Positions 14,686 to 19,734 of a stretch of DNA of 19,734 bases are shown in pieces. How positions within the stretch are numbered: position 1 is the stretch's first letter; the number at the start of each line of letters is the position of its first letter. A model generated the notes under the pieces. It ran no database searches. It was not told where the DNA came from and was given only the letters and a program-made list of their open reading frames with translations. This DNA comes from Acidobacteriota bacterium. Lineage in GTDB: Bacteria; Acidobacteriota; Vicinamibacteria; Vicinamibacterales; UBA2999. The translations under genes and the position numbers were made by a program. Where the stretch lies: assembly GCA_020851835.1 (NCBI GenBank), contig JADZBZ010000540.1:1-19734 (forward strand), in the 5' to 3' direction.

Positions 14686-14691
14686 TATAAT
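14686..14691 (+). promoter_or_regulatory. Consensus -10 element upstream of the amidohydrolase gene
   Basis: A perfect TATAAT stands out in otherwise very GC-rich intergenic DNA, 45 bp before the ATG at 14737. No recognisable -35 lies 15-19 bp upstream. The placement gives a leader of about 40 nt ending in GGAGG at 14727-14731, 5 bp before the start codon. Confidence 0.6.
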
Positions 14692-14736
14692 CACGTCGCC
14701 CGCGCGCCAAGGCCCGGGCAGCACCCGGAGGCGAGG

Positions 14737-17715
14737 ATGCGCGCACGGTGGGCGATCGTGGTGGGGCTCGTGGCGGCGTGCGGGGCCTGGAGCGGCGCGC
14801 AGACGGGGCGCGACGTGCGGCTGACGCTCACCGAGGGAACGTCGATGGCCGCGGCGCTGTCGCCCGACGGCAGGACCATCGCCCTCGATCTGCTCGGCGC
14901 ACTGTGGACGGTGGGCATCGACGGCGGCCGGGCCACGCGCGTGCTCGACGACGGCTACGACGCCCACGAGCCGGCCTGGTCGCCGGACGGCGCGCGGCTG
15001 GCCTTCCAGGCGTACTACCGCGACACCTGGAACATCTGGACGATGAAGGCCGACGGCAGCGACCTGCGGCAGGTCACGTCCGGCCCCTTCGACGACCGCG
15101 AGCCGCACTGGGCACCCGACGGCAGGAGCCTCGCGTTCTCGTCCGACCGCGGCGGCAACTACGACGTGTGGCTGCTGACGCTGGCCAGCGGCGACGTCCG
15201 CCGCCTCACGACCGGCGGCAGCAACGAGTCGATGCCGGCGTGGTCGCCCGACGGCAAGGAGGTCGCGTTCGTCTCGCACCGCGAGCCCAAGGGCATCTAC
15301 GCGCGCACCGTCGCCACCGGCGTCGACCGCCAGCTGGCCGCCGACACCGCCACCCTGCATCGGCCGTCGTGGTCGCCCGACGGCAGGACCATCGCCTACG
15401 TGGCCGTCGACGGCCCGGTGGCGCGGCTGATGGCCGGCGGCAGGAACGTCGCGGCGGCGGGGGAGGACGTGCACCCGTTCCGGCCCTCGTGGGTGTCGGC
15501 CACCGAACTGCTCTACACCGCCGACGGCGGCGTGCGCCGACGCGCCCTGGCCGGTGGGGATGCGCGCCGCGTGCCCTTCGCCGCGGAGATCGCCTTCACC
15601 CGTGACGCCTTCACGCCCGCGCACCACGCCTTCCCGCTGCAGGGCCCGCAGCCGGTGCTGGGCCTGATGCACCCGTCGATCTCCCCTGACGGCGCCACCA
15701 TCGTCTTCGGCGCCCTCGGCGACCTGTGGCTGCTCTCCACGCGTGAGGGCGACGGCGTGCCGCGGCGTCTCACCCACGACGTGCACGTCGAGACCAACCC
15801 CGTGTGGGCCCCCGACGGCGCGTCGATCGCCTACTCGTCGGACCGCGACGGCAGCGTCGGCCTGTGGGTGCACGACATGAAGACGGGCGCCGGCCGGCGC
15901 CTCGCCGCCGATGCCACCACCGCCGCGTGGTCGCCCGACGGCACGCGCATGGCCTACCTCGACGCCGAGTCGAAGCTGCACATGGTGCGCGTCGCCAACC
16001 GCGAGCACTACCAGGTGCACGATCGGCTCTTCGAGCCGGGCCGCCCGAGCTTCTCGCCCGACGGACGGGCGGTGGTGTTGTCGGCGCTCAAGCCCTACTC
16101 CACGCGCTTCCGCGAGGGGACCAACCAGGTGCTGCGGGTGGCGGTGGAACCCGACACCACGCCGGAGGGCAAGGGCGCCTATGCCGCCGACCTGTGGATG
16201 GACCCGATCCCGCACAAGTCGGTCGGCATGCGCGAGAACCTCGGGCCGGTGTGGTCGCCGAACGGCCGCGAGATGGTGGCCATCGTCGACGGCCAGCTCA
16301 CCACCTACCCGGTGGCCCGCGACGGCACACCGGCCGGTCCGCCGCGCCGCATCTCCACGGAGCTCGCCAGTTCGCCGTCGTGGACCGCCGACTCGCGCCG
16401 CGTGCTGTACCAGGCCGCCGGCGGCTTCCGCCTCGCCGACCTCGTCGACGGCAGCATCCGCGCCGTCACCCCGCAGTGGACGTGGACGGCGAAGACCACC
16501 ACCGCCACCACCACCATCCACGCCGGGCGGCTGTTCGACGCCGTGGCCGGCGCCGCCCTGCGCACCGGCGTCGACATCGTCATCGAGGGCAACCGCATCG
16601 TCAGCGTGGCGCCGCACGGTGACGGCGGCCACCGTGGCACGGTCGTCGATGCCTCCGACAGCACGGTGCTGCCGGGCCTCATCGAGAGCCACACGCACCT
16701 GGGCAAGTCCGAGGCGCAGGGACGCACCTGGCTGGCGTTCGGCATCACCACCGTACGCAACCCGGCCACCAATGCGTTCGAGGGACAGGAGGAGCGCGAG
16801 GCCATCGAGTCGGGCGTGCGCGTCGGCCCGCGCGTGGTCACCACGGGCGAGCCGCTCGACGGCTCGCGCATCTACTATCCGGGCGGTGTGGCCCTCGACG
16901 GCGGCGGCCTCGTCGACGCCCACATGGCGCGCGCCCGGGCCATGCGCTACGACTTCGTCAAGACCTATGTGCGGCTGCCGGACCTGCTGCAGAAGCGCGG
17001 CATCGCCGCTGCGCACGCCGCCGGCATGCCGGTGACCTCGCACGAGATCTACCCGGCGGTGGCCTACGGCGCCGACGGCGTCGAGCACGTGCGCGGCACC
17101 AGCCGGCGCGGCTACTCGCCGAAGAACAGCGAACTGTGCCGATCTTACGCGGACGTGGTGCAGTTGCTCACGGCGACGGGCATGACGCTCACGCCGACCA
17201 TCACCATCCAGGGCGGCTTCCAGGTGCTCACCGCCCACGACCCGTGGTGGACCACCGACTCGCGGCTGGCGCTGTTCCCGGCGTCGGTGGCGGCCCGCGG
17301 CACGGCGATGCGGGCCAGGCCGTTGGCCGGCGCGGAGCTCGGCGCCCTCGAGGCGCTCGTCACGCCGCAGGAGAAGCTGGTGCTCGACGTCGTGCGCGGC
17401 GGCGGCCGCGTGATTGCCGGCACCGACTCTCCGATCAACCCGCCGGGCGTCGCCCTGTTGTCGGAGATCGAGCACTACGTGCGCGGTGGGCTGTCGCCGG
17501 CGGAGGCCATCCGCACGGCGACGGCGGTGCCGGCGTCGGCCTTCGGGCTGGGCGGCGACCTGGGGACGATCGAAGTGGGGAAGCTCGCGGACCTGGTGAT
17601 CGTCGACGGCAACCCGCTGCAGGCGATCACCGACCTGCGACGCACGCGGCGCGTGGTGAAGGACGGCGTGGTCTACGACCTCGAGCGGCTGCTGGCCGGG
17701 CCCATCACGCCCTGA
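14737..17715 (+). CDS. Exported TolB-propeller amidohydrolase
   Basis: This 992-residue protein starts at ATG 14737 behind GGAGG. The N-terminus MRARWAIVVGLVAACGAW is an export signal; VAAC15 fits a lipobox, so it may be a lipoprotein. Residues about 35-590 contain PD40/WD40-like TolB repeats, seen as recurring SPDGRTIA, WSPDGARLAF, WAPDGRSLAFSSDRGGNYDVW units. Residues about 600-980 are an amidohydrolase of the imidazolonepropionase/prolidase-like branch, with H652-T-H654 (GLIESHTHLG), K742 (DFVKTY), H769 (TSHEI), H784 (GVEHVRG) and D897 (IAGTDSP) as metal ligands. All expected ligands are present, so it should be an active metal-dependent hydrolase acting on peptides or amides outside the cytoplasm. 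It diverges from the DUF5916 gene. The natural substrate is unknown. Confidence 0.92.
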   Translation: MRARWAIVVGLVAACGAWSGAQTGRDVRLTLTEGTSMAAALSPDGRTIALDLLGALWTVGIDGGRATRVLDDGYDAHEPAWSPDGARLAFQAYYRDTWNIWTMKADGSDLRQVTSGPFDDREPHWAPDGRSLAFSSDRGGNYDVWLLTLASGDVRRLTTGGSNESMPAWSPDGKEVAFVSHREPKGIYARTVATGVDRQLAADTATLHRPSWSPDGRTIAYVAVDGPVARLMAGGRNVAAAGEDVHPFRPSWVSATELLYTADGGVRRRALAGGDARRVPFAAEIAFTRDAFTPAHHAFPLQGPQPVLGLMHPSISPDGATIVFGALGDLWLLSTREGDGVPRRLTHDVHVETNPVWAPDGASIAYSSDRDGSVGLWVHDMKTGAGRRLAADATTAAWSPDGTRMAYLDAESKLHMVRVANREHYQVHDRLFEPGRPSFSPDGRAVVLSALKPYSTRFREGTNQVLRVAVEPDTTPEGKGAYAADLWMDPIPHKSVGMRENLGPVWSPNGREMVAIVDGQLTTYPVARDGTPAGPPRRISTELASSPSWTADSRRVLYQAAGGFRLADLVDGSIRAVTPQWTWTAKTTTATTTIHAGRLFDAVAGAALRTGVDIVIEGNRIVSVAPHGDGGHRGTVVDASDSTVLPGLIESHTHLGKSEAQGRTWLAFGITTVRNPATNAFEGQEEREAIESGVRVGPRVVTTGEPLDGSRIYYPGGVALDGGGLVDAHMARARAMRYDFVKTYVRLPDLLQKRGIAAAHAAGMPVTSHEIYPAVAYGADGVEHVRGTSRRGYSPKNSELCRSYADVVQLLTATGMTLTPTITIQGGFQVLTAHDPWWTTDSRLALFPASVAARGTAMRARPLAGAELGALEALVTPQEKLVLDVVRGGGRVIAGTDSPINPPGVALLSEIEHYVRGGLSPAEAIRTATAVPASAFGLGGDLGTIEVGKLADLVIVDGNPLQAITDLRRTRRVVKDGVVYDLERLLAGPITP

Positions 17716-17722
17716 GGCCGCG

Positions 17723-17750
17723 TTGACGCGGCTCGACCGCGTGCTATACT
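17723..17750 (+). promoter_or_regulatory. Sigma-70-type promoter of the asd-lysC leader
   Basis: TTGACG (17723-17728), a 16-bp spacer, and TATACT (17745-17750) preceded by TGC, which makes an extended -10 element. Transcription should start near 17757. It lies just after the amidohydrolase stop (17715), so asd and lysC have their own promoter. Confidence 0.75.
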
Positions 17751-17753
17751 GCA

Positions 17754-17766
17754 CGTCACCGTGACG
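17754..17766. promoter_or_regulatory. Palindrome at the predicted asd transcription start
   Basis: CGTCAC-C-GTGACG has perfect 6-bp arms around one base and is centred 3 bp from the predicted +1. A protein bound here would block initiation. It could also be a small 5' hairpin of the transcript. Confidence 0.4.
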
Positions 17767-17930
17767 AGCCACACCGTCCAGATGCGAAAGCGCAGCGCGC
17801 GAAAGCGGGCCACCGCCGCATCGGGAAGTGTGTCGCTCGGGCCGTCCGCCTAAGTCAGCGGATCGCCACCGAACCAGGGCCGTGAGGCCCAGCCACTACC
17901 CGCCGCGGCACCTGCCCAGGCGGGTTTTTC
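17757..17930 (+). ncRNA. Structured leader RNA upstream of asd, candidate cis-regulatory element
   Basis: Between the promoter and a terminator lies about 170 nt with nested pairing and no good reading frame. CGAG (17765-17768) pairs with CTCG (17836-17839) and CACAC (17770-17774) with GTGTG (17828-17832). Inside these, GATGCG (17781-17786) pairs with CGCATC (17817-17822) around a hairpin with a GAAA tetraloop (17798-17807). A second hairpin GTCCGC/GCGGAT (17844-17863) has loop CTAAGTCA. GGGCC-GTGA-GGCCC follows at 17877-17890, then the terminator stem. It does not match the lysine or SAM riboswitch core motifs as I know them. A metabolite-sensing attenuator for aspartate-family amino acids, or a separate small RNA, are both possible. 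Confidence 0.5.
17898..17929 (+). terminator. Intrinsic terminator in the asd leader (attenuator)
   Basis: ACCCGCC (17898-17904) pairs with GGCGGGT (17919-17925) in a 7-bp stem, followed by TTTT up to 17929. It ends 30 bp before the asd start, so it must be bypassed for asd-lysC expression from the promoter at 17723. Confidence 0.75.
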
Positions 17931-17958
17931 GTTGTACGCGGGGACGCGAGGAGGAGTC

Positions 17959-18996
17959 GTGCGGAGCATGGACGTCGGCGTGTTGGGGGCCACCGGGGTC
18001 GTCGGGCAGCATTTCGTGTCGCGGCTGGCGCGCCATCCGTGGTTCGAGCCGGTGTGGCTGGCCGCCAGCGAGCGCAGCGAGGGCCGCGCCTACGCGGACG
18101 CGGCGCCGTGGCGCCTGGCGGCGCCGATGCCGGCCGGCGCGGCCGGCCGCACGGTGGAGCCGTGCACGCCCGGCCGCGGGCCCAAAGTGGTGTTCTCGGC
18201 GCTCGACGCGTCGGTGGCCGGCGAGATCGAGGAGGCCTTTGCCAGGGCCGGTCACGTCGTGGTGAGCAACGCCCGCAACTTCCGCATGGACCCGCTGGTG
18301 CCGCTGCTCATCCCGGAGGTCAACGCCGACCACCTTGCGATCCTCCCCGAGCAGCGCGCGCAGAAGGGCTGGACGGGCGCCGTCGTCACCAACCCCAATT
18401 GCTCCACCGTGGTGTTCGCCTCGGCCCTCGCGCCGCTCCGCCAGTTCGGCATCACCACCGTCGTCGTCAGCACCATGCAGGCCGTCTTCGGCGCCGGCTA
18501 TCCCGGCGTGCCATCGCTCGACATCCTCGGCAACGTCGTGCCCTTCATCGGCGGCGAGGAAGAGAAGATGGAGCGCGAGACGCTGAAGATCCTCGGCAGC
18601 GACGGAGGGCGTGTGAACCACGCCGCCCGGGTGAGCGCCCACACCAACCGCGTGCCGGTGATCGACGGACACACCATCACCGTGTCGGTGGCGCTGGCGC
18701 AGCAGCCCGACGCTGCCGCCGTGGCCGAGGCCATGCGCCAGTTCAAGGGCCGCCCTCAGGAGCTGAACCTGCCGAGCGCGCCGCAGCCGGCCATCGTCGT
18801 GATGGAGGAGCCCAACCGCCCGCAGCCGCGACTCGACGTCGACCGCGGCGACGGCATGGCGGTGGTGGTGGGGCGTGTGCGTCCCTGCCCCGTGTTCACC
18901 GTGAAGTTCGTGGCGATGAGCCACAACGTGGTGCGCGGCGCCGCCGGCGCGGCGATTCTCAACGCCGAGCTGATGGTGGCGGAGGGCATGATCTAG
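17959..18996 (+). CDS. asd: Aspartate-semialdehyde dehydrogenase
   Basis: The enzyme reduces aspartyl phosphate to aspartate semialdehyde with NADPH, the second step toward lysine, threonine and methionine. It has 345 residues from GTG 17959, with the Rossmann motif VGVLGATGVVGQHF at the N-terminus, catalytic C148 in NPNCST and H228 in SAHTNRVPV. IGGEEEKMERETLKILG and the late VRPCPVFTVKFVAMSHNVVRGAAGAAILNAEL are typical of the archaeal/fungal-type branch, which occurs in several bacterial phyla. An AGGAGG stretch (17949-17954) sits 4 bp before GTG 17959; ATG 17968 is the main alternative because family members usually begin close to DVGVLG. The gene lies behind a structured leader with an intrinsic terminator and is followed 2 bp later by lysC. 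Confidence 0.93.
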   Translation: MRSMDVGVLGATGVVGQHFVSRLARHPWFEPVWLAASERSEGRAYADAAPWRLAAPMPAGAAGRTVEPCTPGRGPKVVFSALDASVAGEIEEAFARAGHVVVSNARNFRMDPLVPLLIPEVNADHLAILPEQRAQKGWTGAVVTNPNCSTVVFASALAPLRQFGITTVVVSTMQAVFGAGYPGVPSLDILGNVVPFIGGEEEKMERETLKILGSDGGRVNHAARVSAHTNRVPVIDGHTITVSVALAQQPDAAAVAEAMRQFKGRPQELNLPSAPQPAIVVMEEPNRPQPRLDVDRGDGMAVVVGRVRPCPVFTVKFVAMSHNVVRGAAGAAILNAELMVAEGMI

Positions 18997-18998
18997 CC

Positions 18999-19616
18999 AT
19001 GGTCGTCATGAAGTTCGGCGGCACGTCGGTGGCGGATCAGGCCGCCATCGAGCGCTTGATTGCGATCGTCCGGGCCCAGCGCCAGGCGGATGCCGCCCAG
19101 GAAGGCGGCGATGCGCGCGGCCCGGTCGTGGTGGTGTCGGCCCTCTCGGGGGCCACCGACCGCCTGCTCGGCGTGGCCGCCCAGGCCGGCGCCGGTGACA
19201 TCGAGGGCGCCCTCAACAGCCTGCGCGACCTGCGGGCCCGCCACCACACGGTGGCCACGGTGATCGTCGACGCGGCGCTGCGCGAGCAGGCCGTGGCCTT
19301 CGTCGACCTGGAGTTCGGCGAGCTCGAGCGCATCGTGCAGGCGCTCGGCGTGCTGCGCGAGGTGTCGCCGCGCTGGCTCGACACCATTGCCGCGACCGGC
19401 GAGGTCGTCAGCAGCCGCCTGGTGACCGACGCTCTCACCTCGCACGGCCTGCGGGCGGCGTGGGTGGACGCGCGGCGCGCCGTGGTCACGAACGACGAGC
19501 ACACGGCGGCGGCGCCGCAGTTCCAGGAGACCACCGCGGCCCTCATGGCCCAGGCCGATCCGCCGCTGGCGGCCGGCAAGATCCCGGTGCTGGGCGGCTT
19601 CGTCGGGGGACGATAG
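18999..19616 (+). pseudogene. lysC: Aspartokinase cut short after 205 codons
   Basis: The N-terminal part is a clear aspartokinase: KFGGTSV at residues 5-11, VVVVSALSGATDRLL, and the substrate-binding TGEVVSSRLV. The reading ends ...IPVLGGFVGGR and TAG (19614-19616), exactly where family members continue GGFIGAT and the GRGGSDYSA motif. About half the kinase domain and both ACT regulatory domains are missing (the family has about 400-460 residues). None of the three plus-strand frames after 19607 resumes the aspartokinase sequence, so this is not a simple frameshift. An inserted element, a rearrangement or an assembly junction near 19607 is likely. The start at ATG 18999 is 2 bp after asd, making one operon. 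A second, intact aspartokinase must exist if the organism makes its own lysine. Confidence 0.8.
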
Positions 19617-19734
19617 TCGCTATGAACGGGTCCGCAGGTAACGGAGTCAACGTTATCAGACGCTGACGCCCGTGCTGCGTTCGATCTTCGCCCCCTCGCC
19701 ACAGGGCGGATGACCCCGGCACCAGCGTCGGACG
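19617..19734. other. Unidentified sequence at the right edge, beyond the lysC break
   Basis: These 118 bases match no gene I recognise. GC drops compared with the chromosomal part just before it. CGCCC (19690-19694) can pair with GGGCG (19704-19708) as a small hairpin. The stretch could be the end of a mobile element, but no terminal inverted repeat can be shown because the other end is outside the window. Confidence 0.4.

Noticed and set aside
12924..14690. A 588-codon plus-strand open frame
   Set aside because: Antisense to the DUF5916 gene, with no recognisable domain and a composition dominated by Arg, Ala, Val and Gly.
14170..17772. A 1200-codon minus-strand open frame
   Set aside because: It lies antisense to the amidohydrolase and DUF5916 genes, is extremely rich in Arg, His, Gly and Ala, and shows no motifs. 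It is a shadow produced by GC-rich codon use.
17757..17930. Lysine, SAM, glycine or cobalamin riboswitch
   Set aside because: The conserved core motifs of these classes are absent. CCACT and ACCTGCC in the leader only superficially recall cobalamin elements and are in the wrong order.
19610..19734. A named insertion sequence at the right edge
   Set aside because: No transposase and no terminal repeat pair can be seen, so a family name would be a guess.
1..19734. CRISPR array or rRNA genes
   Set aside because: No regularly spaced repeats and no rRNA-like conserved stretches were seen on either strand.

Overview
The window joins two very different pieces of DNA. From about 1 to 6695 the sequence has moderate GC and holds small accessory genes, several of them broken: a defence and toxin-antitoxin islet. 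From about 6740 to 19600 it is very GC-rich and holds large, well-formed chromosomal genes. The boundary falls inside a tRNA-Ser(GGA) gene on the minus strand. Its 5' half is intact up to the last base of the anticodon loop (6696-6734), and then the sequence changes abruptly. The chromosomal half carries a TIGR02999-type ECF sigma factor overlapping a PknB-TPR kinase, a CBM9-like/DUF5916 outer-membrane protein, a TolB-propeller amidohydrolase and an archaeal-type aspartate-semialdehyde dehydrogenase. This mix suggests Acidobacteriota, perhaps Vicinamibacteria. That placement is an inference from gene families and GC, not a marker-based assignment.

Islet, all on the plus strand: a C-terminal remnant of the type I methyltransferase HsdM (115-513); an intact Mrr-type restriction endonuclease (515-1435); an Xre/ImmA-IrrE metallopeptidase with a DUF4411 PIN-like partner (1446-3139), a toxin-antitoxin-like pair; a winged-helix nucleotidyltransferase (3168-3824) whose usual overlapping partner is frameshifted and cut short (3802-3931); a protein with a HEPN-like RX4H motif (3932-4618); a uracil-DNA-glycosylase-like protein (4641-5414); a gene-poor stretch with a REP-like palindrome (5415-5844); and a DUF4160-type gene broken by one extra base, overlapping an HTH antitoxin-like gene (5845-6504). 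A TGTTACC-N6-GGTAACA palindrome precedes the last pair.

Junction (6505-6990): no convincing protein gene. It holds a 14-bp direct repeat of tRNA-Ser sequence, the truncated tRNA, and a possible surviving tRNA promoter.

Chromosomal part: a plus-strand F420/NADP oxidoreductase-like gene (6991-7650) converges on a minus-strand regulatory pair, ECF sigma then Ser/Thr kinase, with an ATGA overlap. Upstream on the same strand are a secreted protein with a C1q-like C-terminus and the DUF5916 protein. The latter is divergent from a large exported amidohydrolase (14737-17715). A promoter (TTGACG-N16-TGCTATACT) then drives a leader of about 170 nt that ends in an intrinsic terminator just before asd. 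asd is followed 2 bp later by lysC, so the pair makes the first two steps of the aspartate family pathway under what looks like transcription attenuation. lysC is cut at codon 205 by unrelated sequence near 19607, so a second insertion, rearrangement or assembly junction lies at the right edge.

Strongest points for a second look: the structured asd leader with three copies of GGGCC facing one GGCCC; the tRNA breakpoint with its duplicated 14-mer; the nucleotidyltransferase / HEPN-like / UDG-like module; the one-base DUF4160 frameshift; and the truncated lysC.
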